From Heterocephalus glaber (taxonomy: Eukaryota; Chordata; Mammalia; Rodentia; Bathyergidae): DNA of 64,000 nucleotides. The stretch is taken from assembly GCF_000247695.1 (NCBI RefSeq), contig NW_004624795.1, forward strand, positions 10,277,012 through 10,341,011. The letters run 5' to 3'. A model generated the notes under the pieces. It did not search any database, was not told the origin of the DNA, and saw only the letters and a list, made by a program, of their open reading frames with translations. Shown here piece after piece: positions 35,031 through 47,904 of this stretch (its first letter is position 1; every line of letters begins with the position of its first letter). The translations under genes were made by a program, and so were the position numbers.

Positions 35031-35082
35031 ATATATATACTGTTTATCCTTTCAGAGACTTTCTGAACACAGCTGGTTTATT

Positions 35083-35178
35083 TTATTTTTTTACCTTTTT
35101 TTTTTTGGTACCAGGGATCAAACTCGGGTCCTTGCGCTTGCGAGGTAGGCAGTGGAACCACTGAGCTAAATCCCCGGC
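35083..35178 (-). repeat. ID-type SINE with perfect target duplication
   Basis: ttggtaccagggatcaaact, gcgcttgcgaggtaggcagt, ccactgagctaaatccccgg. The 15-base repeat cacagctggtttatt is at 35068-35082 and 35179-35193. Confidence 0.95.
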
Positions 35179-35199
35179 CACAGCTGGTTTATTATGTTC

Positions 35200-35480
35200 T
35201 TCTGAATGAATCTCCTATATTTCAAATAGTTCTGTCCTAGATTATTTAGCCAGTTTCCTCTTGATGGATATTTAACTATTTCCAGTTTTTCATTATTAAA
35301 AATAATTTCACCTTTAATAGCTTTGATGAAGTATCTTTGGGAAATTGTTCAAGTACTACAGAAAATAAATCTGATAATGGAATTGCTGTATTAAAGGATA
35401 TAGATACTAAAATTTTCTATATATTACCAAATTCCCTTCAAAAAGGCTTTGCCACTTCACATTCCTTTCAAATGTTTGAG
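35200..35480 (-). mobile_element. L1M 3' fragment, antisense
   Basis: gttgatggatatttaactat-like order followed by taatggaattgctgtattaa and ttcccttcaaaaaggctttg matches the reverse of the L1 3' region. Confidence 0.6.
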
Positions 35481-36080
35481 CACTCTACTACAGAAATATT
35501 TTATATATATTTTAACTTTGAAATCACTATTTTTCCACATTTTTGATATAACAAGAGTTTAGATTGAAGATATAAATTTGATTTTAAAAATGGCAGTCAT
35601 TTCTCTTAGAAAATTTCTCTAGTATTGGTTACCTTGTAAGATAACATTTGTATAGGATTTATCATTTTATAAAAAAAATCTTGTGGGTCATCAGAATTTT
35701 CAGGGTTCTCAGGTCTTACATTTCCTTAAATTTCATCATTGTGAAATTTGATGATTTATTTTTACTTTTTATTTGAATATCAATATTATTAGAATTTTAA
35801 CTTAAAATTATAAAGCCATATTCATAACACTTAAACAAAAATGCCCTGAGGAACCATCCAATAAATCAGGTTCGCATTTAAAGTTCATGAAATATAAGTG
35901 GCTATATCCTAAGGCTACAAAACCTGAAATCCCAGATAAAACAAATTCTACAGTTTTTTAATTATTCTACCTCAAGATCTGTTGATGAGAACCATGTTTT
36001 AAAGCTCTATAAAATAATGTGCCAAGCAATGTATGTTTTTTTTGAGGTATGGTTAGTATTTTCAGGTTTTCTACTTGAAT

Positions 36081-36082
<2 letters not shown>

Positions 36083-36114
<32 letters not shown>
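36083..36114. repeat. (CA)n microsatellite
   Basis: Sixteen uninterrupted AC units. Confidence 0.98.
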
Positions 36115-36117
<3 letters not shown>

Positions 36118-36269
36118 TTGTTCAATGAAGTTCATACAATGTAGAGATAGATGGTTTGTCATCGTTTTTCATTATCATGTGATATTACTATTCTTCAAGT
36201 CTGACTTGAGGTACAAGTATGAAACCAAGATGATTTTATGCCAGTGACTAATTTTTATTTTACAAAAAT

Positions 36270-36475
36270 TATCTTTAGAAGCTCTGTGGGGTGTATATAA
36301 CTTAAAGCCTTTCTATAGCATTCGCATTGCTACTGCTTTGCAAAGTGAATGAAAATAGTTTTTCATTTACAGATGTAAAATGTAGAGCACAAAGAGTGAA
36401 GGTGACTTCTAGAACCTAAAACCATAAGAACCAGCAGTCTCTTGGCTCCTGATCTGCAGCATATTCATTAGATTG
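36270..36475 (-). repeat. MIR-like fragment, antisense
   Basis: tttttcatttacagatgtaa, aaagagtgaaggtgacttct and cttggctcctgatctgcagc follow the reverse MIR order (AGATGAGGAAAC / GTTAAGTGACTTG). Diverged. Confidence 0.45.
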
Positions 36476-36891
36476 CTATGTTATATTCATTTTCACATTC
36501 CTTCAATTTCACCTCTCAGACAAGAATGAGCTGAAATATTCCAGAAAGCAGATTGCCCCTCATAAACTTTGCAATGTTGCCATAACTCTTTACCATTCAA
36601 TTTAATATTCAAGCAATTTCTCTGCTCAAGTTTATAGTAAAATGGCTTTTAAATGACTCTCAGTATTTTTGATTTGGTCAATAAAATGTGTTTATTAAAA
36701 GCTAGTTTTAAGAAAATTGGACATTTTAGAGTATATACTTAATTTAATTTTCAGTTCAAAGATGATACTTTACTTGCATGTAATAATATTCATCTACCTT
36801 AATAATATTATTTCCTATTTTGGTTATACTGAGCATATCTTTCTTTTTATGGGTAATCTTTCAATAAGCTAACATTAAATTAGAAAACCAG

Positions 36892-36985
36892 CCGGGGATT
36901 TAGCTCAGTCCTTTCTCTGCCTGTTGTGCAAGCACAAGGACCTGAGTTCAATCCCTGGTACCAAAAAAATATATATATATTAAAT
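36892..36985 (+). repeat. ID-type SINE, 15-base perfect target duplication
   Basis: ccggggatttagctcagtcc, cctgttgtgcaagcacaagg, tgagttcaatccctggtacc, then A and TA tail. The repeat aaattagaaaaccag is at 36877-36891 and 36986-37000. Confidence 0.95.
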
Positions 36986-37399
36986 AAATTAGAAAACCAG
37001 TAGTCAACCCAGTCTCATATGCTGTCTTTCATATTGCTAAAGGCAATATTTCTAATTTATAACAATAATGCTCTTTAATTTGGAAGCCCTTTAAAGTTGC
37101 TAAATGTTGGACAAAATTTAGTTAATATTTACAGTTTGATCCTGACTTTTTGGAATCTCAGGTTTGGGGATGTTACAAAATTAAGGTAGCAGAAAATGTG
37201 TTTCTACCACAGTCACATTACAGAAAACTAATTGCTTTTAAACAATACATGCAAAGCCAGAAAAGTAATTGGGACCCACATTTTCAGATTATAGCAATTT
37301 GATGGTTGGGGAATACATAAGCTTTGAAACAAAGGACTAAAAGTTATACCTTTTTGTATTTTCATAAGAAGTTATTAATTCAGTGCTTTTTAAATATAG

Positions 37400-37465
37400 G
37401 AAAAATTACATGAATCAGAGCAACAAAGGAGACAGCTGATGGAAGAGCTCCAGAATGTGAAGCAA
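37400..37465 (+). CDS. STXBP4: STXBP4 exon: coiled coil
   Basis: The acceptor is gctttttaaatatag (weak pyrimidine tract) and the donor is CAA followed by gtaagt. It encodes 22 codons (about residues 319-340), in phase 0 at both ends: EKLHESEQQRRQLMEELQ then NVKQ. It is a continuous, highly charged coiled-coil segment with Leu at heptad core positions. The exon is short and symmetrical, so it could be a cassette, but nothing in the sequence shows that it is skipped. A 24 kb intron follows. Confidence 0.94.
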
Positions 37466-39815
37466 GTAAGTGCGAGGATTGTGCATATATGCGTGTGTCC
37501 TCATGTGTATACGTGAACATGAGGTATAATTCTAAAACAGTGATCCTTTATAATAGCCTAGGGCTTATTTATGCATGGAAAACAGTATAAAATAGTACAG
37601 ATCTTAAAAACTTTTGAAGGCTGTGCCTGTACTGAAGTCCTGCTACTGTGGCTCAAAGAAATGTTAAATCTCCCATTTGAACTTGCTGTCCGTGGACCAA
37701 AATGACCAATCTCATTGCTTTTCCACTCCTTTTTTCTTCCACTTTAGCTTTCCTTTTCCTTTTTCACTTTTTTTTTGCTATTCATACCTTATTTTATTTA
37801 AAAAATAAAACCCATCCAAAATATAGTCTCCAAGGCAGAGTATTATTTGCATTTAATTGTTGATAAAAAAGTTAAATTTTATTTTCACCTTGGATAGTCT
37901 TCAGAGAATCTCATGCAGGTTAAAAGAAATGAAATAGAAGCACAAGTAGCAAATAAAATATAAATAAGAATAAAGAATTAAGAGAATACTGTACGAGAGC
38001 AATGATGATTGCTTCATTTTGAATTCCCCTCACACTGACCTCCCAGAAAACATAAAATCGACAAAGAGAACAAAAAGTACCATACAAGATTTATACCATG
38101 ACTTCAATATGACTATGTGACACAGATTGCAACCTTCAAAGTTATATAAATAGAGCAAAAAGTGTTTCCAGCAAAACTCTGGCAGCCTGCCTGCCACTGA
38201 AGCTTGGGGTACAGAAAGCAGAGGAGCTGAGGCTTAAAATACTCTGAAAAAGAGTAGAGAAAAATAGAGGAAGTAGATAAAATGCAAGAAAATCATCTTT
38301 AGAAAGAGAAAGGGTGTCAGTCAATGCCAAAACACTGAACATCAGCCAAGACTGGGTGGTTCTGAGTACTGGCTCCAAGAAGGACTGGAAAGTGTGTGCA
38401 ACCAGAAATGGTAGCCTCCAACAACTGTTGATTCTGGGAGATAATAAGGTAGATAGAGAATGGATGGTATGCTTTGGAGACAAGGGAAAGGAGACTAGAA
38501 AAGAAGGAGCAGGAGGGGGAAATTAAGATCTTACAGAAATGCAGAGAAATGAGACATACACACCCTACCACATATGTTCCATAAAAGAATACAGAAGGGG
38601 GTGCTCTTGAACTAGAACTCTTTTTAGGAAATAAAAAAAAAAAGAATAGAGGAAAATTCTGTCCCCATCATTACCAAACAATTGCAAAAATTAAACCATA
38701 TGAATTAAAGCTTTCCTCCTCATAAAAATTTTCCAAAACAGTAGAACCACAAAGCTAAAGAGTACCAGAATGAAACACTCCAAACTCAATCAGATATCCT
38801 CAATAAGCATTTGAGGCTAAGAAAAAAAAAAGTCAATTTGAAAAGAAAAAAAGTGGAAATTAAAAAATAGGAAAATACAAAATGAGAGTTGATAAAATTT
38901 AGGAAAGAAATAAAAGGAAAACATAAAGTCATGTCAGAAATGAAAACTAAGTTGCCAAGTGTCCAAGGCAGAATGTGTTCCAGGGAAAAGGCATTGAATA
39001 CAGCCAGGAAATCAAAAAATGTAATCAAGAAGCACAAGTTTCTTGAATAACTCAGTCTAAACAACTGAACAGCACTAATATTTAGAAATATGATCCCAGA
39101 AAACTGCAGAATTAAAAGAAGATCTAAATCTAAGGAGTACCTAGCCTAAGTGTCCACATACCACCCTCCACTAAAAAAGAGCCCAGGCTCCTTGGAAAAA
39201 TGACTGATACGACTGAAACTTCTTCTGCCAGAAAATAAGGAAATGCTCAAAATGACGGGGGGTATTTCACAGGGGTTTATCTGGACAAATATGGAAGAAC
39301 TTTGCCATCAAAATAATTAAACACTACAGTAACAAATTATAAACCATTGAAAAACAGTAATTCATGAACCCCTAGCATTTGTAAACAGATTAGATAATTA
39401 ACAAGGAGAATGTTCTTTTGCTTATAGTAGACTCTTGAGTGCTTATTGGTAACTGCAGAAACTCCTAGATTTGGAAATTAGCATTTTGTGTCTGCTTTAG
39501 TAAAGACTGAATTAGGCAGAAATTTAGCTGCTAAATTGATGGGAAAATTTTAATGAAGAGCAGGATATCTACATATTTATATGACTTTAAAGTAATTTTA
39601 TAAACCACTTATTAATTACAAGGAGGAAAATAGTAATTATACTCTAGGAAAATGAGAAAACACTTTAGTGCTACGTACTGGTGTCACCATTGAAGATAAG
39701 ATGGTCATTGTGACTCCAAATGTGAAACCCTGAAAAGGGTATTCTGGCTGAGAACATATAACCTGAATCTGCTCATGATGCAACAAACCCTAAATGAGAG
39801 ACTTTTATTTTCAAG

Positions 39816-39842
39816 GTGTGTGTGTGTGTGTGTGTGTGTGTG
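39816..39842. repeat. (GT)n microsatellite
   Basis: Thirteen GT units. Confidence 0.97.
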
Positions 39843-40182
39843 TTTATATTCTGAGAAATGCCACTGCCATTAAGAAAAAAAATGGTGATAAAATGTTCCA
39901 CATTAAAAGAGACATAAAAACTAAATACAGTACCTGACTAGATCCTATACTGCAGTGGGATCAATGCTATAAAGGACCTTACAGGGTGAACTAATAAGAT
40001 TGGAATACAGTTGGTCGATTAGATGAAGGTACTGACTCAATTTGAAACTTCTAGCCAAATTGTGGTTATATAAGAGAATATCCTTATTCTTAGAAAATAC
40101 TGTTTTTAAAGATGAAAGGCCATGATAAGTGTCACTTTACCCTCAAATGGTTAAGAAAAGCATGTGTAATATATGTCCATGT

Positions 40183-40235
40183 GTGTACCTGCGATATATA
40201 TGTGTATATATACATGTGTGTATATGTATACATAT
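40183..40235. repeat. TA/TG-rich simple repeat
   Basis: tatatgtgtatatatacatg and related repeats near the 3' end of the L1/HAL1-like element. Confidence 0.8.
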
Positions 40236-41097
40236 GAATCTAGATGTGAGATTTAAAACATGCAAATTTTCATCAACAACCACCTCAACATGCCAGTGTT
40301 TTATATAAATTTCTTATTTCTCATTTCTAAACATGTTGGCAAAAAGTTGAATCTGGTGAATCGAGATGGAAGATATGAAAATGTTCTTTATATTATTATT
40401 TTTTGTGCAACTCTCATTTGAAATTATTCTCAAATAGAACTTTTTAAAAATCATCTATTTTGTTAAAATTATTCTCAAATAAAATGTTTTTCTTTAAGCT
40501 GTATCATTTTCAGCCACTTTTCAGGCCCTTGTTTTGTTATTTATTTGTGTACATTAGTTGATATGCCTTTTTAATTCTTTTAATTTTGTATCTTCAGTGC
40601 CTGGATCAATTTGTATGGGCAGGACTTTTTATACTGAAATGTTTGTGTCCTGCAAGGGGACATTTATAAATCTTCCTTGTTAATTTTGTATGTGTAAAAT
40701 AAATTAGGGGAATTTTTTTCTACAGTAACTTAAAATTTTATCCGAAATGGAACATATAAGCTTTCAAATTACAACCATGCTTTATAAAACAATTACATTA
40801 AGGACTGATATAAGGCATGAATCAAAGGAAAAACTGCAGTTGCTCTTTCTTTTTCTGGCAATACCTGCTTTTTCCACATGAGGCCCTCCTGTATTTACTT
40901 CTCTGAAAAGGTTAGTTTCTTATTAAGAAAGGTTAGGTCTGCATCAATAAATAATCTGTATCAGAATTTAATAACATTCATTGGAATCAATGAGATAGAA
41001 ATAAAAATATATAAACAGTAGAGAATCTTATATGATGAGCAATGAATTGACATCAACTATCAAAAGTGAAATAGAGAGCATTAGAGGACCATAGATT

Positions 41098-41265
41098 TAT
41101 ACCCTGACCCTGCCTCTTGCTAGCTTTTGGACTTTGGTAAACTATTTCACCTGTCTAAGCCTCAGTTTCCTCATGTGTAAAATGAGCTTCCCAAGCATAT
41201 TACAAGTATTACATGAGATAACCTACATAGTGTATGACATGTATCGCACATAGAACTCAAATATT
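41098..41265 (+). repeat. MIR
   Basis: tgcctcttgctagcttttgg, cctgtctaagcctcagtttc, ctcatgtgtaaaatgagctt, ttacatgagataacctacat follow the MIR order closely. Confidence 0.85.
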
Positions 41266-41449
41266 AACTAATAGATTATTATAAATAATGGGAGAAGAAG
41301 TATTAAAAGGTAGAAATAATTTGGTTCAGCCATTTAACTTAGAGGAGGGAATTACTCTGCCTGGAGAATAAAGGGATTCTTCATATAAAGTGGGCCTTGG
41401 AAAGGAGTATCTTGGTTGGTGTTATCATTTATCTCATCAATATGATCAT

Positions 41450-41533
41450 TTTTTTTTTTTGTACCGGGAATCAAACCCAGGATCTTGTGCTTGCCAGGCA
41501 GGCATGGTGGTACTGAGCTAAATCCCCAGCCCA
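41450..41533 (-). repeat. ID-type SINE
   Basis: gtaccgggaatcaaacccag, cttgccaggcaggcatggtg, actgagctaaatccccagcc with T tail on the left. Short direct repeats caatatgat flank it. Confidence 0.93.
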
Positions 41534-42239
41534 ATATGATAATTATTATAGAGCCAGTAACCTGAGCAAAACAGAGGTGATGATGTCACAAAATAATATT
41601 TGCATGGATATGTTTAGCCTAAAGCCTGTAGACACTTGAATGACAATCTAGGATTTAGACACTGGACTGCTATTGAAGATATTTGATAAATGAAAAAAAA
41701 ATGAACCTCCTCCCCCTATAGTATGATCCTACTCTTTTTTTCATACTCCATATCCATCTTGTTGGTGCTACAGAATCAGGAGCCAACAGTTTTTAAAACT
41801 GTAATATTTTTCCACTTTTCCCCAGTCCGTGAGTGAGCTAGGCCACCATCATCCCCTGCCTGTGTTACAGCTTCCTTCCAGCTCACCCTGCTGCATCAGA
41901 CCTTGAATCTGAGCGGGGCAGGCAGAAAGACCCCTTTAAAACTGAAATTAGCACTCTCCGGGGCTTCCCATCATACTCAGAGTAAAAGCCAGAGATGCTG
42001 CAAGCAGATGTTTCAAGTCAGTGTCAAATATTCTGAGGACCTATGTGCTCTACCATTGCTCCTCCTCCATCCCCACTCACGCTCCTCTTAGCCCAGTGAC
42101 CTGTTCTCTTAGATCTTCCTCCCCTAGGCCACCAGCCCCTCTGGCCTCCCTATACCATCCCCTCACCAACATGCCCACCTTCACCTTTGGTGCCAGAGTT
42201 CTTTGGTATTGCTAATTGCTTTCTTCCATCTTGTATACT

Positions 42240-42380
42240 TATGCTTTGCCCTTTATCTCTGTTCCACAACTACAGAGTAAGTTTTGTGAGAGTCAGCCAT
42301 CTTTGACTTGTTCTCTGGTTTCAATCTTAAAGCAGTAGCTGGCACAGAAGAGGTACTCAAATATTTGGAGAATGCAGGAA
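42240..42380 (+). repeat. L2-like 3' end
   Basis: ccctttatctctgttccaca, gtaagttttgtgagagtcag, agtagctggcacagaagagg and actcaaatatttggagaatg follow the L2 3' order. Confidence 0.6.
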
Positions 42381-42467
42381 GTGATGAATGCAGAATGTAA
42401 AATTGAACTCACAGCACATTGGGAAGTAACGGACTCTTAATTAAGAGGCCATTGTAATAGCCTAGGA

Positions 42468-44770
42468 CAGCACTGTCGAATAAAACTATAATGAAAGCCA
42501 TTTATGTATGGTTTGAGTAATACTTTCAAAAAAGTATAAAGAAACTTAAAATTATTTTAAATATATCTTGTTCATTACATCAATATATATTGTTCGTTGA
42601 GCAGGCCACAATGTTGAAAATTCACTGAGAAATTTTTACATCCTTTTTGCATACTGTATCTTTGAAATGTGGTATTATTTTTGCACTTACAGCACATTTC
42701 AATTTTCATTGGAAATACTGAATCTTTGTTTTGATTTAATAAAATTTACAGTCAAAAAATTAAACTCATACCCAAAAAGCTTCTAATTTTGAATTGAATA
42801 CCAAAAGTCCTTTCCTTTTAATAGTATTTACAGTATATGCACACTTATGAAACTATTTCAATTTTTTTACAATTAAGTTATCTTTAAAATCTTTCCAACA
42901 CTACATCTGCTTATTTATTAATTCTTGTCAACTCAGTAAGGAATACTACATATAATGAAAGCAACTGTAAACTTAGCAATGTCAACAAAACACCCTTCAA
43001 AATTGTTTTAGTTTTTTCAGTCAATTTATGTAACACCATCAATAATTAGAATTTACATATTGATGTATATTTGCTAAAATTATGTAAAATCATTTTTATA
43101 TTATGAGAAGTTTTAATGTTAGTGTAAATTCTTACTGTGTATCTTCACAGGTTTTTCCTTTTATGGAATTTCAAGTTTAGCTCATTGACATCCAGTGTGA
43201 TAGTAATAAGAAAGTGTAAATTACATTGCCATTTTTTGTCTTTGCTTATTGAATATTAGATATGCACTCTTTTAAGAAAATCTTAAATTGGAGCTAAAAA
43301 TCCATAATTCTATAAAAATTTTTCAACAACTCAGTCAACTAATGTTGGCAAAGAATACAAGATCATTAAATTCATTGTTCATTTTTAAAAATCAGGTCCT
43401 TGATGACTCATGGAATTTACCTGCATATCCTAAACAGCATTAACAACTATATCCAGGCCACTTTTCATATAACCAGCTGCAGAAAGCTGAACACAAATAT
43501 TTTCAACATGTATCATACAGTGAAATAACATAGAAAGGATTCTTGTTTGAAAATGTCAGTAAATCCACATTTTTAATCCAACATAGCATAACACCATCTA
43601 TCAAGATAAAAGCACATTTTTCATTATCTAGCTGAAACTCTTCGACAAATATAAAAGTTAAAAATATCTACACTGTGAGTTTCATTTTATTTTTTAACAC
43701 TGCAGATCAACATTTCATCATGTTTAGAAAACCTTAAGACAATATATGCTTTCAGTCTTACTTGAGTATTGTCTTATATGGACCTCCTAAAGTTAAAGTA
43801 TGTATATCTCAGCTTTTGAGTCATCTGATCATTGATATTTCTAGAAAGTTCCTACAATCTAAGAGCATTTGTTTAGTGACATAATTGAAAATCATACGAT
43901 TTTAGTAAAATACTTTCCTACTCTTTTTCATAACTTGAAATTACCATCTCAACCTATAAGCAGCTTATTCTTTTGTGTGAAAATCTAAGTTATTTTATAG
44001 TTGGCCAGAGTTTCAGGTTATGTAACTAATTTCATTGATTTTTCTTTGATTAAAAGGAAAGTTTCTTCAAATTCATCATATAGTTGCAAAAAATCCCTTA
44101 ATATTGCTCATTGTTTATATATTGAAAAAAATCCTTACACAACAAATAACTTTGCAAATTGCAGATATATTAATCATGAAATTTGCAACATGGCTTCTTC
44201 TAGTCTCTTTTTATTATTCTGGTCATGTTGTTAGCCAACTCATGTCTACTTTACTCTGAATTGGTAAATTGCCTTTATTTTAAATTTAAAAATTGGTCCA
44301 TACTTTATGGACAAATTTTGAGCTTAGTAGAAAAAATTTAATTACACTCTTAATAAAGTAATAAGTATTTCAGTTTAATTACGGATTATGATATCAATAG
44401 GTATCATTGTAATTTATGCTATGTGCATAAAATATTCACATAAGCATATTTGTGTGCACATTAGTGCTTCAAACAAAAAAAGGAATTAATTCATTGACAC
44501 TGGTGAGATCAATTATGTATACTATTCAAGTGATTCACTTGCTTATCACGAATTGTAGTGCAACAATAATATCTTAAATGATACAACTGCTTAAATAATT
44601 ATAATCCTACCAAAACAATAAAGTTTTACATAATGAAAAATATTTTATACTTAAGTGTTTTAATTTAAATGCAAGCTAATTAAAATTAAATTTTCAGTTC
44701 CCCAAATAATTATATTTCAGATACTTAGCAGTTACGTACATCTAGTGACCACCATGATTGGACCATTCTG
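42468..44770 (-). mobile_element. hAT-Charlie DNA transposon, both ends present, transposase decayed
   Basis: The left end cagcactgtcgaataaaact and the right end (reverse strand) cagaatggtccaatcatggt agree at most terminal positions with the MER1/Charlie inverted repeat (CAGxGxTGTCCAATA). The 8-base flanks gcctagga (42460-42467) and agctaaga (44771-44778) match at five positions and fit the family target preference (nTCTAGAn). Subterminal blocks such as cttacagcacatttcaattt (about 42688-42707) match the known Charlie end. Read on -, the middle region around 43400-43640 has remnants of a hAT transposase (an xHxENxCxQ-type segment), but stops break every frame. About 2.3 kb. Confidence 0.75.
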
Positions 44771-45118
44771 AGCTAAGACCCACATCTTTGCCATTGGAAG
44801 GGTGATTAGCAGTAAAACCTAGAAATGCAGAGTTTCAGGTCTGCCTCAGACCTACTGAATCAGTATCTGCATTTTAAGAAATCTTCAGGTGATTTGTATG
44901 CACCTTAAAATTTGAAAAGGGCTTGCCCAGATAATAGGCACTGGGTAGTGATAATGAGAATATGGGAACAGGATCTCTGAAAGATAACAGAGGATACAGT
45001 CAACCAGATTCAACAGTAGAATGTACAGTAATGAGCAGAGGCATTATTGTCAAGGCTTTGTAATTTAGTGACTGAGCAACTGTAGTGATATAATTAACAA
45101 AGAAAGATAAATAGCTGG

Positions 45119-45253
45119 TCGTGGTAGCACACCTATAATCCCAGCACTTGGGAGGCTTAGGCAGGAGAATCACCACAAGTTTGAGGCCAGACTGGGCTAC
45201 ACAGTGAGTTCAAGGTCAACCTGGACTACACAAGGAGACCCTGTCTCAAAAAA
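45119..45253 (+). repeat. B1-type SINE
   Basis: ctggtcgtggtagcacacct, cccagcacttgggaggctta, ccagactgggctacacagtg, and the second block aaggtcaacctggactacac with an A tail. Flanked by aaagataaata (about 45103-45113 and 45261-45271). Confidence 0.93.
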
Positions 45254-47194
45254 AAAAGAAAAAGATAAATAAGGTATATGATAAAATTATGTTAATTCAT
45301 AGTAGTTTTTAATGTATAGTTTCCAATTTTAGCAAAAACAAAATATACATGTATGTCTGTGTGTACAAACCTACGTGTACCCTATAGCCATACTGAAACA
45401 CTGTTTATTTCAGAAACACATAATAAAAATAGCCTAAATCAACCCTAAAACTGCATTTTTAAAATGTATTAACTGTGCGTACCATTCAGCTTCTCTTTTG
45501 TATGTAGAATGATATTATTATATTAAGGGGCTTTTGATAAACAGATTTATTCGTAGTGAAAGGGATTCTATGATGTAGTAAAATTACAACCTTTCCGTTT
45601 TTCCAAAAATTAATTTTTTACAATGAATGAAAAAGTCTTTAAAATTTACAAATAGTGTTTATGACTCTTGTCTTAAACACATTTAAGATTCACAAATCTG
45701 AATAAATGAAATGTAGCAAAATTTCTTACCTTTGATTTGGTATCTTTTCAAAGATCTTGATAGCAAGTCAGTACAATGCTAATGATTCCATCCTGTAAAT
45801 CCTTTAAACATACATGCAACCTAATTATTAAAAACACCTCGAAACTGATTTTTCAGTTTGTCTTCGAAGACTGACTACCACTTACTCCCAAAGGAAGGAG
45901 AAACACATTTAGATACCTTTTATTACCCACTTAAAAACTGAATCAAATTGTTATAAGACAGTGCCCTGATCCTGGAAACAAAAGAATCGTCCCCTTTTGA
46001 AGGTTCATGGTCTGTTTGAAATTGTGGAAATTCATGTCCCTTTATGTAATGTAATGACCTGAAAAGAAAACACTGATGAACTAAGAGGGATGAGAAGGAA
46101 TGGGAGAAAGGATAGGAGAGGAAGGAAAGAAGCAAAAGGAAAGAACAAGCTCTAGAGGAACCCTTTTTCTCTGGAAGGATCAGCTCAGCCGTTTCCCCCA
46201 GGAGGAGTTACCAGAATATGTACTCCCTGTTTTACAATGAATTGGCTGTCCTGTTCTCTAAAACTTAAGAATTTTATGATGAGTTCTTATGCCTTACAGA
46301 ATAGCCCAGCCTTACTGTTTTAAAATCATGAGCACAATTTCCCATGACATTATCCTTGTTGTTATTTTTCCTTCAAGTTCCAACAACTTTTAACAGGCAT
46401 GGCCCATTCCTCTAACACCTTCCTTTGATCAACAACTTTCTAAAACCTACTCTCACACTTAAGTTGTTTTTAAAGTTGCTTTCAGCACAGTATTATGACC
46501 TTAGGCAGCAATGAACTGGTGAACAATTCAAAGCAAAAATATTTAGCTTGTCTGAACTAGTCTTTGCCCTAAGGAAACATGGGAAGTTGTTCATATGGCA
46601 ACTTCTCTAGGTTCAGATAAGCCCAGCTGTAGTTGGCCTCGCCCTTGCAAAGGCTGGGTTGAATGTTTGTGAAGGGAATGAGGGGTAAGGTCAAATCAGC
46701 AAAAGAGTCTCTGTTACACTTGAGATTGAACATGAATTTAGTAACAGCTGATGCAGCTGACAGGAGAACTATCGAAGTGGTGAATGAAAACAAGGAGAAT
46801 TGGAGGACAAATAAGTACATCTTTACAAGGAAAAACAATAATAAGTGATTATTAAACAAGTACTCACATTTTTACACTTTTAGAGATTGTGTCCTTTGTG
46901 TATTTATTAATAAAACAGCGAAGCCTTTCATGTTTAAAATTGATAGGACCTTATACTCCCTACTTTTTTTTGGTGATCTGAGCTTTTAATAGTTTTTCAT
47001 TAGAGTACAAGTAAGTATTCTAAAATGCCATCTCATCTTTAGAGAGAAAAAGAAGAAAAATACAAGTTTTTAATTTGTTAGTCCTTTCTGTTCTAAAACC
47101 ATGCTACAGTAAAATGTCCTTGCCCTTAGAATGTCAACTTTTATTTTCCACTAAAAACCCCATTTACAAAGATTCCTCATGCTACTCTTTTGTA

Positions 47195-47410
47195 GACATT
47201 GCCACTTTGTTCTCCTACACTCCTAATGCCTGACAACCACTACTGTATTCTCTATCTTTATAATTTAGTCCTTTCAAAAATGTTGTTTAAATGGAATCAG
47301 ACATTATATCACTTCTTTTGGGATTGGCTCTTTTCACTCAGCATGATTCCCTTGAGATCCATCCACATTGTGTATATCCATAGATTGTTCCCTTTTATTG
47401 ATGAGTCATA
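47195..47410 (-). mobile_element. L1M 3' fragment, antisense
   Basis: acaaccactactgtattctc, aaatggaatcagacattata, tgagatccatccacattgtg, followed by the ttcccttttattgatgagtc stretch, match the reverse of the L1M 3' region. Confidence 0.75.
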
Positions 47411-47904
47411 AAGAACTGGTTAAATCTGAATAAGCCTGTGGTATTAATGTCAGTTTCCTGGATGTGATATTCTACTATAGGAGTGCAAGATATAGCCATT
47501 AGGGGAGATTGGATGAAGAGAGCGTGAGACCACTCTATGTTATTCCTAAAACTGTCTGTGAATGTATAATTATCCTAAATGTTTTTTGAGAAAAACTCTG
47601 AGAAAGATCATGAAGCTCATATAATGATAGACAGCGATCTAATTGACAAAGCTTATTAAACAAACAGTAGGACTTCATTTTCAACACTAATTCCCTTGTT
47701 TTGATTCAGAAAAAATGATTCCTCTGTCCATCACCATTTGACTGTGCCCAAGAAACTACCTAAGGTTGCTTGGAAACAAAACCTAAGGCCACAGTTTTGG
47801 GACAGCCAAGTTGGCATTGCCATTTGCACAGATGCCAGCCATACCTAATGGCTCACTGGAGGTGAATGTAACAACCTACGCAAGCATTGGCAAACAGAGG
47901 AGTT

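Larger units (their letters stand above)
33889..37399 (+). other. STXBP4 intron, 3.5 kb
   Basis: It contains a purine-rich L1 3' end (about 34790-35030), an ID SINE on - (35083-35178), an L1M 3' fragment on - (about 35200-35480), a (CA)n array (36083-36114), a MIR on - (36270-36475) and an ID SINE on + (36892-36985). No recognised feature in 33889-34780, 35500-36070 or 37010-37399. Confidence 0.75.
37900..40450 (+). mobile_element. Ancient L1/HAL1-like element
   Basis: An A-rich + strand with blocks resembling older L1 or HAL1 sequences: at the left cacaagtagcaaataaaata and aatgatgattgcttcatttt; at the right ctataaaggaccttacaggg, ttgtggttatataagagaat, tctcaaatagaactttttaa (close to the standard 3' end). 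The inner part carries small open frames only, mostly on -, and no intact ORF. Ends and family are uncertain. Confidence 0.5.

Noticed and set aside
38142..39064. Several 84-113 codon frames on both strands
   Set aside because: They overlap an A-rich ancient L1/HAL1-like stretch; antisense frames are long only because the T-rich strand has few stops.
46569..46859. Opposing open frames of 96 and 61 codons
   Set aside because: Mutually antisense, without motif, splice sites or family resemblance.
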